Source of the DNA: an uncultured Verrucomicrobiales bacterium
GTDB lineage: Bacteria > Verrucomicrobiota > Verrucomicrobiia > Verrucomicrobiales > Akkermansiaceae
Direction: 5' to 3'
Length of the DNA stretch: 20,462 bases
NCBI GenBank assembly: GCA_937905985.1
Contig: CALCWC010000078.1
Location: 1 to 20,462, forward strand
Within the stretch, counting starts at the first letter, position 1, and the number at the start of each line of letters is the position of its first letter. Below are positions 6,518 through 13,587 of the stretch, one piece after another. The position numbers and the translations under genes were made by a program. Below the pieces are notes generated by a model, which was not told where the DNA came from, made no database searches, and saw only the letters and a program-made list of their open reading frames with translations.

Positions 6518-8122
6518 TCACACATCCATGGCGTTCTGGTCGTCGAGGATGCCGGATTTCTCCAGATAGTAGTCGTAACCGCCTGCGTAGGGCGTGATGG
6601 TACCCTGGTTGATGTGGAGGGTCTTTTCCGCGAGGGCGCGGATGAAGTGGACATCGTGGGAGATGAAGACGAGCGTGCCCTCGTAGCGTTTGAGGGCTTG
6701 GGAGAGTGCCTCCACGCTCATGAGGTCCAAGTGGGTGGTCGGCTCGTCCATCAGCAAAAGGTTGGGCGGGTTGACGAGGAACTTGACGAGGCTGAGGCGG
6801 GACTTCTCACCGCCGGAGAGCACCTCCACGCGCTTCTCCACATCAAGTCTGCGGAAGAGGAAGGAGCCGAGGATGCCGCGAGCCTCCTCCTCGCGGAGTT
6901 CGGGGTCGGCCTTCATGATTTCCTCCAGCACGGTGAGGTTGGGCGTAAGGTTTTCCGAGCGCATCTGGGAGAAGTAGCCGATGCGGGTGGTGGTGCCGAG
7001 CGTGCGCTTGCCCTCGTCGATAGGCACCACGCCCGCCAGGATTTTCAGCAGGGTGGACTTGCCGGCGCCATTGGGGCCGACCAGCACGATGCGGTCGCCG
7101 CGCTCGATGAGGAGGTCCAGGTTCTTGTAGATGCGTTTGTCGCCGTAGCTCTGGCCGACCTTTTCCAGCTCGATGACGCGCTGCATGCTGCGCGGGGGCT
7201 GGGGGAAGATGAACTTGAAGACCTTTCGCGCCTGCTTGGGCTTTTCGATGATCTGCATCTTCTCCAGCTGCTTGACGCGGCTCTGCACCTGCGCGGCCTT
7301 GGAGGCGACGGAGCGGAAGCGGTCGACGAAGGCCTCGATGTGGGCAATTTCCCGCTGCTGGTTTCGCCAGGCGGCGAGCTGCAGCTGGTAGCGCTGTTCC
7401 TTGAGTTCCAGGAAGCGGGTGTAGTTGCCGGAGTAGCGCACCAGCTCGGCGTTCTCGATATCATACACCGTCTCCACCAGGGAATCCATGAAATCGCGGT
7501 CGTGCGAAATCATGAAGATGGCGCCGGGATAGTTGCTCAGATAGCGCTGGAACCACAGCAGGCTCAGCAAATCCAGGTGGTTGGTCGGCTCGTCCAGCAT
7601 CAGCAGGTCCGGCTCGGCCACCAGAAGCTGCGCCAGGTGGGCGCGCATCACCCAGCCGCCGCTCATCTCGCGCGCCTGGCGGTGGAAATCCTCGTCCTTG
7701 AAGGCCAGGCCCTTGAGGATGCGCTTGGCCTTGGGCTCCAGCTGGTATCCGTTGGCGGCTATGAACACATCCATGGCGTGGGCATAGGCATCGCTGGTGT
7801 TGTCGCCCTTGGCCTCGCACTCCTGGAGGGTGCGGATGGCCTTGCCCATTTCCGGGGTGATGCTCATGGCAATCTCCAGCACGGTGCGGTCGGAGGGGTC
7901 GCCCGCCTCCTGCGGCAGGTAGCCCACCACCGCGTAGTCGTCCATCACAATGTTGCCTTCATCGGGGGAATCCTCGCCCAGGATCATGCGGAAAAGGGTG
8001 GACTTGCCGGCACCGTTGGGGCCGACCAGGGCGATGCGCTCTCCCCAGTTCACGATGAGTTCCGTGTTGGCAAAGAGGGTGCGTCCTGCGTGGGCCTTGG
8101 TGAGCTTTTTGATGGTCAGCAT
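6518..8122 (-). CDS. ABC-F family ATPase (translation factor type)
   Basis: A 534-residue soluble protein with two ABC cassettes and no membrane segments, as in the ABC-F family, which act on ribosomes rather than in transport. First cassette: Walker A GPNGAGKST (34-42), signature MSGGW (152-156), Walker B LLMLDEPTNHLDL (173-185). A charged helical linker (the P-site tRNA interaction motif region) covers about 240-310. Second cassette: Walker A (349-357), signature LSGGEKSR (435-442), Walker B LLLMDEPTTHLDL (455-467). The first signature reads MSGGW rather than LSGGQ/E, as in YbiT-like members. The short C-terminus lacks the Uup-type coiled coil. The gene starts 32 nt after the M28 peptidase stop on the same strand and shows no ribosome site, so co-transcription is plausible. 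The subgroup (EttA, YbiT or a resistance factor) cannot be fixed. Confidence 0.92.
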   Translation of the reverse strand: MLTIKKLTKAHAGRTLFANTELIVNWGERIALVGPNGAGKSTLFRMILGEDSPDEGNIVMDDYAVVGYLPQEAGDPSDRTVLEIAMSITPEMGKAIRTLQECEAKGDNTSDAYAHAMDVFIAANGYQLEPKAKRILKGLAFKDEDFHRQAREMSGGWVMRAHLAQLLVAEPDLLMLDEPTNHLDLLSLLWFQRYLSNYPGAIFMISHDRDFMDSLVETVYDIENAELVRYSGNYTRFLELKEQRYQLQLAAWRNQQREIAHIEAFVDRFRSVASKAAQVQSRVKQLEKMQIIEKPKQARKVFKFIFPQPPRSMQRVIELEKVGQSYGDKRIYKNLDLLIERGDRIVLVGPNGAGKSTLLKILAGVVPIDEGKRTLGTTTRIGYFSQMRSENLTPNLTVLEEIMKADPELREEEARGILGSFLFRRLDVEKRVEVLSGGEKSRLSLVKFLVNPPNLLLMDEPTTHLDLMSVEALSQALKRYEGTLVFISHDVHFIRALAEKTLHINQGTITPYAGGYDYYLEKSGILDDQNAMDV

Positions 8123-8154
8123 GTGGAGATGGGGATGGATGGTTGTAGGGGAAA

Positions 8155-9210
8155 TTATTGCGGGGTGCCGCCGGCAAGCGCGGTGACCATGCGGATGAGC
8201 CCGTGCACCACCTCGCCGAACTGCTTGTAGTCCAGCTTGTCTGCCGTGTCGCTCGTCTCATGGTAGTCGTCGCAGCGCATGTACGCCGTGTCTGTGATGG
8301 CGAAGGACGGAATGCCCTCCTTCATGTACGACCAGTCATCGGACCAGGCGATGCCGCGGGTGAGATAGCCGAAGGTGACGGCGCGCACGGGGAAGCGGCT
8401 GACGGAGGCGAACTTCTTGGCGCAATCATGGGCGTAGCGCTTGCCGGTGAACGTGCTCATGAAGGCCACATAGTCGCAGCGGTCCAGAATGCCCACCAGG
8501 CTGCCGGCGAGCTTGCTGTTGCGCTTCTTGTTGCTGCGCGGGGAGTAGACGCCCAGGGTCTCCGGGGACATCATGCCGGCGATGTTGTCCTTGCCCAGCT
8601 CCTTGACGATTTTGCGGGCGTGCTGGCGGGAGCCCATCCAGTCGCTCTGGAAGAAGGGAGGCTCCTCGTTGGCGTAGGCCACGAAGATGATGCCGTTGCG
8701 GGTGGGGATATCCTTCAGCGCGCGGGCGAGCGTAAGCACGGTGGCAATGCCGCTGCCGTTGTCGTTCGCGCCGGGCGTGCCCGTCTTGCCGGGAATGGCC
8801 GGGCCGTGGCAGTGCCAGTTCTTCATGCCCACGCGCGTATCGTAGTGGGCGCCGATGACGAGCCAGGGCGCCTTGGGATCGGTGCCGGGCTTGCGGACCT
8901 CCAGGTTGGCCGCGGTCTTGCCTGCCGCGCCCGCGAAGCGCTTCTGGGCGGGGATGGTGAAGCACTGCTCGTCCACCGTGTAGCCGGCCTTCTCAAACTC
9001 GCGCTTGATATAGGCGCGGGCGCGCTCGTAGGCATCCTGGTGGTAGTGGTTGCGCTCTCCAATGTCCTCCGCGAGGGCGGACACGTCACGGCGCAGCTGC
9101 TGCTCCACGGTGGTTGTATCGGGGATTTCCCCGCTGCCCGTGGGCTGGAAGAGCTGCGTGCAGGACATCAAGCACAGCATGGCCGCTATGGTGGAGAGAA
9201 GCCTTTTCAT
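8155..9210 (-). CDS. M28 family zinc peptidase, predicted lipoprotein
   Basis: A 351-residue metallopeptidase of clan MH, family M28 (aminopeptidase type), probably anchored outside the inner membrane. The signal MKRLLSTIAAMLCLMSC ends in a lipobox with Cys17. Expected di-zinc ligands and catalytic residues are visible: HYD at 122-124, Asp150 in NDNGSG, Glu182-Glu183 in NEE, Asp290/291 in WSDDW, and His317 in YHETSDT. Two ATGs lie close together (9219 and 9210). I choose 9210 because an extended -10 box ends 7 nt before it and it begins a canonical lipoprotein signal; the frame continues upstream but runs out of phase through the neighbouring gene. The natural substrate is unknown; export suits peptide scavenging or envelope-protein turnover. 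Confidence 0.9.
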   Translation of the reverse strand: MKRLLSTIAAMLCLMSCTQLFQPTGSGEIPDTTTVEQQLRRDVSALAEDIGERNHYHQDAYERARAYIKREFEKAGYTVDEQCFTIPAQKRFAGAAGKTAANLEVRKPGTDPKAPWLVIGAHYDTRVGMKNWHCHGPAIPGKTGTPGANDNGSGIATVLTLARALKDIPTRNGIIFVAYANEEPPFFQSDWMGSRQHARKIVKELGKDNIAGMMSPETLGVYSPRSNKKRNSKLAGSLVGILDRCDYVAFMSTFTGKRYAHDCAKKFASVSRFPVRAVTFGYLTRGIAWSDDWSYMKEGIPSFAITDTAYMRCDDYHETSDTADKLDYKQFGEVVHGLIRMVTALAGGTPQ

Positions 9211-9217
9211 CCCCGCC

Positions 9218-9246
9218 ATCCTAGCACTTGCCTCCCCTTTCATCAA
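9218..9246 (-). promoter_or_regulatory. Promoter of the M28 peptidase gene (leaderless type)
   Basis: TTGATG (9241-9246), a 17-bp spacer ending in TGC (extended -10), and TAGGAT (9218-9223), 7 nt before the ATG at 9210. The same TAGGAT box at the same distance precedes the ankyrin gene. Confidence 0.6.
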
Positions 9247-9271
9247 GGCGATACTCTGCCATGAACGCGGG

Positions 9272-9877
9272 CTAGTGCGCGCCCCGGCAAAGCTCCAGCG
9301 CCCTCTTGCGGGCTTTCTGGAAACAAGGGAGCGCGCGCCAGCGTTCCAGCTCCTTCGTGGGAACCATGTGGATGGGGGAATGCGGCTCGGTGCGGTAGGT
9401 CTCGGCCAGGGCCTTGTCCCCGTCCAGGTTTTCCCATTCAAATTCGTACAGCACCTTGCCGCCGGACGACAGGAATTGCAAGGGGTGGAAATAGCGGGGC
9501 GGCGAGGGGTTGGGCCCGAATTCATGGTCGTATTCCTCCCTCAGCCAAACGGGGTAATCATGCGCAGGGGGGGCTTCCACCTTTGCCAGGATTTCCTTTA
9601 CCTCCTTGGTCTCGGCCGCAGTCAAGGGTATGTATTCGGAGATGTCGCTCCCGGTCAAATAGACGTGTAAGCGCATGGTGGCGGCCTTGGCCGCAGCCTC
9701 CCGCAGCTTGCGGGCATGTGTGCCGTGCCACTGCACATAGCTGTCATAGCATGCGTGGGGGGATGCGTATCGTGCGGAACTCTCCGCTAGCTCGCGTTCC
9801 ATGCGCTCTTCCGGAGAGGCGCATGCCGCAAGAACAGCCGCAGCCAATGTGCACGCTAGGGCAAGGGGCGTTTTCAT
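9272..9877 (-). CDS. Predicted lipoprotein of unknown function
   Basis: I do not recognise this 201-residue protein. It begins with a lipoprotein signal, MKTPLALACTLAAAVLAAC, with lipobox LAAC and Cys19 as the lipidated residue. The mature part is charged, contains three further Cys, a helical Lys/Ala stretch (about 58-70), and an aromatic region around YDHEFGPNPSPPRYFHP. The frame is open further upstream, but the ATG at 9877 starts the signal sequence and sits 6 nt after a good promoter, which decides the start. It ends 61 nt before the M28 peptidase ATG; that gene has its own promoter. It may be an envelope protein restricted to this lineage. Confidence 0.75.
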   Translation of the reverse strand: MKTPLALACTLAAAVLAACASPEERMERELAESSARYASPHACYDSYVQWHGTHARKLREAAAKAATMRLHVYLTGSDISEYIPLTAAETKEVKEILAKVEAPPAHDYPVWLREEYDHEFGPNPSPPRYFHPLQFLSSGGKVLYEFEWENLDGDKALAETYRTEPHSPIHMVPTKELERWRALPCFQKARKRALELCRGAH

Positions 9878-9883
9878 GCGATG

Positions 9884-9912
9884 ACGGTACACCATTTCGT
9901 TTCGTTTTTCAA
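9884..9912 (-). promoter_or_regulatory. Promoter of the unknown lipoprotein gene (leaderless type)
   Basis: TTGAAA (9907-9912), a 17-bp spacer and TACCGT (9884-9889), 6 nt before the ATG at 9877. The spacer's upstream side is rich in oligo-A and oligo-T runs, including a TTTTTTTGCAAAAAAA palindrome near 9944-9959. Confidence 0.55.
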
Positions 9913-10068
9913 TGGCAACATGAGGCGTTACGATTTTTTTCATTTTTTTTGCAAAAAAATTCAGCATTTCGTCATTTTCCTGCTTAATAGGGGTAGAGAG
10001 AACACGCGCGGGCGCACCCGCCCGCCGATACTCCATGCATAATAAACCAAATCAATCATCATAGCATC
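9913..10068. other. Divergent intergenic region
   Basis: This separates the minus-strand lipoprotein gene from the plus-strand 633-residue gene. It holds oligo-T and oligo-A tracts with a TTTTTTTGCAAAAAAA palindrome, a GCGGGC/GCCCGC hairpin near 10009-10026, and a CATAAT box at 10038-10043, the best -10 candidate for the plus-strand gene, though no matching -35 box is evident. A 5' leader of about 20 nt would follow. Confidence 0.4.
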
Positions 10069-11970
10069 ATGAAGCCACAATACATTGCGCTTATTGCCGC
10101 CACGGCTGCGCTGCCCCTGGGCGCGCAGGCCACCGCTCCCGCTGCACCCGCAGCCGTCACCGCCCCTGCCGCAGACTCCCTGCTGCAGCAGCGCGCCGCA
10201 GCCCATCCCGCGTTGGCCGCCATCCCTGCCGATGCGGAATTCGTCCTCTCCATCGACAACATCGGCACCGCCGCCGAGGGCCTTGCCAAGCTCGGCTTGC
10301 TGGACGCCTCCGATGTGGAGCTGGCACGCCAGCCGAAGGGTATCTCCCTGGCCCTCAGCCCGCAGTTCGTTTCCCAATTTGCGGATTTGATCCCCCTCTA
10401 CGCGGATTTCAATGCCATGAGCATCCAACTGGCAAAAGACATTTCAGCCGGATCGGATACAGAGGAACAGGTAAGCCAAATAGAGGCCATTCAAAGCCAA
10501 ATCACGGGAAAACTGGCCGCCGCCGTCAAGAAAATCGACAAAGTCGGCCCCGTGTATGCCGTCTTGTCCATGGATTCGCAGTACAACGCCGACCTGGCCG
10601 CGAGCTATGACCAAGTGCTGCAGGAATTCAAGGGCTCAGAGAGTGTCGAGTACGTGGAAATCAACGGTCTCAAGGGCTTCAAGCTCACCGCGCAGATTCC
10701 GGACAGCGACGAAGGGCTCAAGGAGTTGGCAGCCGCCCTCAACGGGCGCAGCATCTACATCCTTTCCAAGCTGGTGGGTGATACCCTCGTTATCGGTCTG
10801 GCGGAGAATCCGGAGGATATCCGCCCCGCCGCTACCCCGGCGGAATCCATCCTGGCCACGGACAAGCTGGCCAAGGGAGACAAGGCCCTGGGACAGCGCA
10901 GCTACCTGAGCTGCTACAGCGGCGCGAATCTGGTCAATACCCTTATGGAGATGAACAAGATTGGACCGACGCTCGACGGCCTGTGGCAGGCGATTCAGGC
11001 AACGTACCTGAAACGGTTGAAGCCGGAAACGGCAGCCGCCTGCACGCGCGGCGTGGAAATGGTGATGGCCGAGCTCAAGAAGCTGGACAAGAGTCAGGCG
11101 GCCAAGCATCCCGCGTTCGCCCATCTCTGGCAGGATGACTCCGCCATCCACTTTGAATTGGAGGGGGACGCCTGCGGCTACAGCTACGAGCCGGCCAAGA
11201 GCCTGGGCTGCGGACTGGACACCAAGGATGCCCCCTTCTACCTGGAGACCAGCCCCATGCGGTTCCCCAATCCCATCAACGTTCCCAACCTTGTCAGGGG
11301 CCTTTCCTCTGCCGCCCCCCTGATTGCTCTCGTGGTAGAAGGGTCTGAGGAAGCTGCCGAGCGCAGTTATCAGAATCAGCAGGAACCCGTGGTCAAAGAG
11401 GTGCTTGATTCCTCCCTCAAGGCATTCGAGACGTTGGGCTCCGGCATCTGCGGCGCGGACTTGATTTACGTCTCCCCGGAGGGAGGCTTCTCATACGCCT
11501 CTTCCGTGAAGGACCGCAACGCCGTTGTTTCCGGCTTTACCCAGTTGATTGACGTTTCGAATATCCTTAGCGATGGCTTGTTTAAGGAGGAACTCGTCAA
11601 ACACAGCACGGTGAAACAGGAGGGCAACAACACCATCGCCACCCTCGATACGGACGGCGGCCGCGTGAAATGGTGTGCCGTCCTGAACGACAACATCCTC
11701 ACCGCGGGAACCATCGCTGGGTTCTCCGACAAGCTGGCGGACGCTGCAAACGCTCCGGAATTCTCCGGTATACGCTTCAGCTTGAACCTTGCCGCCCTTG
11801 ATTGCCTCAAGGACATATTGCCCCCGGAGGCGGAAGAAGTCTGCGCTTGCGCGGCCAAGTATGTGGAGTCCATCAGCGGGCATAACGACATCAAAGACGG
11901 CATCAGCACCTTCACCCTGGATATCAAGCCAGCCGAAGTGGAAAAGGACACCGCCGCCCCTGCCAAGTAA
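10069..11970 (+). CDS. Large exported protein of unknown function
   Basis: I do not recognise this 633-residue protein. It has a signal peptide (about 1-20, ending near LGAQA) and then an Ala/Pro-rich stretch to about residue 35. There are no other membrane segments. The body is acidic and mixed alpha/beta, resembling the long periplasmic Verrucomicrobia proteins of unknown function that are annotated only as hypothetical. Several Cys pairs (for example near residues 283 and 325, and CACAA near 593) could form disulfides. The tail is Lys/Glu/Ala-rich. The ATG at 10069 begins the signal peptide. Two hairpins directly after the stop make this a single-gene transcript, and such a strong terminator fits a well-expressed gene. 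An envelope or periplasmic role is inferred from the signal only. Confidence 0.85.
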   Translation: MKPQYIALIAATAALPLGAQATAPAAPAAVTAPAADSLLQQRAAAHPALAAIPADAEFVLSIDNIGTAAEGLAKLGLLDASDVELARQPKGISLALSPQFVSQFADLIPLYADFNAMSIQLAKDISAGSDTEEQVSQIEAIQSQITGKLAAAVKKIDKVGPVYAVLSMDSQYNADLAASYDQVLQEFKGSESVEYVEINGLKGFKLTAQIPDSDEGLKELAAALNGRSIYILSKLVGDTLVIGLAENPEDIRPAATPAESILATDKLAKGDKALGQRSYLSCYSGANLVNTLMEMNKIGPTLDGLWQAIQATYLKRLKPETAAACTRGVEMVMAELKKLDKSQAAKHPAFAHLWQDDSAIHFELEGDACGYSYEPAKSLGCGLDTKDAPFYLETSPMRFPNPINVPNLVRGLSSAAPLIALVVEGSEEAAERSYQNQQEPVVKEVLDSSLKAFETLGSGICGADLIYVSPEGGFSYASSVKDRNAVVSGFTQLIDVSNILSDGLFKEELVKHSTVKQEGNNTIATLDTDGGRVKWCAVLNDNILTAGTIAGFSDKLADAANAPEFSGIRFSLNLAALDCLKDILPPEAEEVCACAAKYVESISGHNDIKDGISTFTLDIKPAEVEKDTAAPAK

Positions 11971-11971
11971 G

Positions 11972-12028
11972 GGAAGGCATGCCTTCCTGTAATCATCCCC
12001 CCGGGCATGCCCCGGGGGGGCTCTTTTT
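11972..12028 (+). terminator. Tandem hairpins with T-run after the 633-aa gene
   Basis: A first palindrome GGAAGGCATGCCTTCC (11972-11987) starts one base after the stop codon. The main hairpin has 9-bp arms CCCCCCGGG/CCCGGGGGG (11997-12019) with loop CATGC, followed by CTCTTTTT (12021-12028): a textbook intrinsic terminator. Confidence 0.88.
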
Positions 12029-12050
12029 CCTTTTATCCGCACGAGGCTTG

Positions 12051-12059
12051 TGCTATGGT
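12051..12059 (+). promoter_or_regulatory. Extended -10 promoter of the UDG gene (leaderless type)
   Basis: TGC followed by TATGGT (12054-12059) forms an extended -10 box, with 6 nt to the ATG at 12066. The -35 position (about 12031-12036, TTTTAT) is poor, as is common with extended -10 promoters. Transcription would begin at the start codon. Confidence 0.5.
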
Positions 12060-12065
12060 GGCGGC

Positions 12066-12857
12066 ATGCCCACCATTCGGCAGCTCACCGTGGAGAGCCT
12101 CGCGCATTTGCAGGCGCAGGGGCAGACGCGCGCCGTGGTGGACGAAGGTGCGCGCGCCATCCTGCGGGATTGGATGCTGCACCCGCAGAAGGCCGCGCCA
12201 AAGGAAGCCAAAGCGGATGGCGCAACCATGAGCGTGGAGGAAAAGCTGGCGTATCTGCGGGAGCGCGCGGCGGATTGGAAGCCCGCGCGGGCGCTCGGCA
12301 CGCTGCGCGAGAAGATGGTGTTTGCCGTGGGCAACCCGCATGCGCGGCTCATGCTGGTGGGCGAGGCCCCCGGCTATGACGAGGAGCGCTTGGGCGAACC
12401 CTTTGTGGGGCGCGCCGGGCAAAAGCTCAACCAGGTGCTCCAGGCCATGGGGGTGAAGCGGGAGGACGTGTACATTTCCAACATCTGCAAGTGGCGTCCG
12501 TCCATGGGTGACGACCAGGGTATGGCCAACCGCGCGCCCACGCCGCAGGAGATTGCCGCCTGCGTGAAGATTGTGCTGGCGGAGATACGCGCCATCGGCC
12601 CGCAGTGCATCGTGTGCCTGGGCGGTACGGCGGGCAACGGCCTGCTGGGGTTGCAGGGTGCCTCTGTGGGGGCCCTGCGCGGCAAGTGGCACGAGTGCCA
12701 GGGCGTGCCCGTGCGCGTGACCTACCACCCCAGCTACCTGCTGCGCAACGAGTCCCTTTCCTCCCGCCGCGCGGTGTGGGAGGACATGCTGGCCGCCATG
12801 GAAATGCTGGGCATGCCCGTTTCCGAAAAACAGCGCCGCTATTTCACCCAGCCATGA
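12066..12857 (+). CDS. Uracil-DNA glycosylase family protein without the N-terminal Fe-S cysteines
   Basis: A 263-residue member of the uracil-DNA glycosylase superfamily, closest to family 4, which removes uracil from DNA in base-excision repair. Motif A is GEAPGYDEERLGEPFVGRAG (99-118), the middle landmark is NICKWRPSMG (139-148), and motif B is HPSYLLR (221-227). Family-4 enzymes carry a [4Fe-4S] cluster with two Cys before motif A; here the first Cys is residue 141, and the equivalent N-terminal place reads DWKPARALGTLREK. I believe this cysteine-poor form is a known variant in Verrucomicrobia-type bacteria, but activity is unproven. The ATG at 12066 follows a close -10 box; the open frame upstream passes through the terminator hairpin and is not coding. 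Its stop overlaps the next gene as ATGA. Confidence 0.85.
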   Translation: MPTIRQLTVESLAHLQAQGQTRAVVDEGARAILRDWMLHPQKAAPKEAKADGATMSVEEKLAYLRERAADWKPARALGTLREKMVFAVGNPHARLMLVGEAPGYDEERLGEPFVGRAGQKLNQVLQAMGVKREDVYISNICKWRPSMGDDQGMANRAPTPQEIAACVKIVLAEIRAIGPQCIVCLGGTAGNGLLGLQGASVGALRGKWHECQGVPVRVTYHPSYLLRNESLSSRRAVWEDMLAAMEMLGMPVSEKQRRYFTQP

Positions 12858-13507
12858 AACGCGCCGCAGCCATCCTTGTTGCCCTTGCGCTCGCCGCCTG
12901 CCACCACAACGAGCAGCTGGCGGATGCCGCCGCGGAGGGCAACGCCGCCGCCCAATACGAGTACGGGCGCCGTCTGCTGGGCGGTGACATGGGGCTTGCC
13001 GCCAACCCGCACCAGGCCGCGCTCTGGCTCACGGCGGCATCCCTGCGCGGGCACACCAAGGCGCAATCCCTGCTGGGCTGGTGCTACGCGGTGGGGCGCG
13101 GCGTGGAGAAATCGCCGGCCGAATCCCGCAAGTGGTACGAGGCCGCCGCCAACCAGGGCAGCGCGGTGGCATGCCTGGAGCTCGCCAAGGCCGGTCTGCA
13201 GGAACACCGCGAGGCCGATGCCGCCCACTGGCTGCGCCCGCTCGCGGAGGCCGGCTTCGACGGCCCGCAGAACATCCTCGGCAAGCTGCTGCTGCTCAAC
13301 AAGGGCGGCGCCATCCCGCAGTCGGAGGCGCAGCGCTACCTACGCTTCGCCGCCATGAACGGGGATGCAGAGGCCTGCCTGCTCATGGGCTACTGCTATG
13401 CCAAGGGCATCGGCGTGCCCAAGAACACCACCCTCATGAACAGCTGGCTCCGCCTGGCCGCCCAACAGGGCGGCCCGGAGGCATCAGGGCTGATTCATGT
13501 TGACTGA
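12854..13507 (+). CDS. Sel1-repeat lipoprotein
   Basis: A 217-residue predicted lipoprotein: signal MKRAAAILVALALAAC with Cys16 in the lipobox, followed by about five Sel1-like (TPR-type helical hairpin) repeats. Clear repeat signatures are AAAQYEYGRRLLGG (near 31-44), AQSLLGWCYAVGRGVEKSPAESRKWYEAAA and AEACLLMGYCYAKGIGVPKN. Sel1 repeats act as protein-protein scaffolds. The ATG overlaps the glycosylase stop as ATGA, so the two are translationally coupled, although a DNA-repair enzyme and an envelope lipoprotein have no obvious shared task. It is the second Sel1 protein of the window, after the J-domain fusion. Confidence 0.88.
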   Translation: MKRAAAILVALALAACHHNEQLADAAAEGNAAAQYEYGRRLLGGDMGLAANPHQAALWLTAASLRGHTKAQSLLGWCYAVGRGVEKSPAESRKWYEAAANQGSAVACLELAKAGLQEHREADAAHWLRPLAEAGFDGPQNILGKLLLLNKGGAIPQSEAQRYLRFAAMNGDAEACLLMGYCYAKGIGVPKNTTLMNSWLRLAAQQGGPEASGLIHVD

Positions 13508-13523
13508 CAGGCGGTTGCATCCC

Positions 13524-13543
13524 TGTAACACTCTTGTAACACT
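13524..13543 (+). repeat. Twin TGTAACACT direct repeat
   Basis: TGTAACACT occurs at 13524-13532 and 13535-13543, 11 bp apart (one helical turn), ending 8 bp before the -35 box of the ankyrin gene. The position suits an activator site. No inverted symmetry is seen. Confidence 0.5.
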
Positions 13544-13551
13544 GCTTTTGA

Positions 13552-13580
13552 TTGAACGGGGACATGGTGCGTGTTAGGAT
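13552..13580 (+). promoter_or_regulatory. Promoter of the ankyrin gene (leaderless type)
   Basis: TTGAAC (13552-13557), a 17-bp spacer and TAGGAT (13575-13580), 7 nt before the ATG at 13588. The expected transcription start is at or one base before the ATG. Confidence 0.62.
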
Positions 13581-13587
13581 GCCATAG

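Noticed and set aside
6195..6569. 124-codon open frame in the palindromic spacer
   Set aside because: It is Pro/Ser-rich, runs through three hairpins and into the ABC-F gene on the other strand, and has no ribosome site.
6512..8230. 572-codon open frame on the plus strand
   Set aside because: It lies antisense to the ABC-F gene, whose Walker and signature motifs are intact. Its composition (Val/Gly/His/Asp repeats) is that of a mirror frame in GC-rich DNA.
9211..9525. N-terminal extension of the M28 peptidase by about 105 codons
   Set aside because: It overlaps the neighbouring lipoprotein gene in another frame and precedes a clear lipoprotein signal peptide and promoter at 9210-9246.
11979..12065. 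Upstream start for the uracil-DNA glycosylase
   Set aside because: The extension would translate the terminator hairpin of the preceding gene; a -10 box directly precedes the ATG at 12066.
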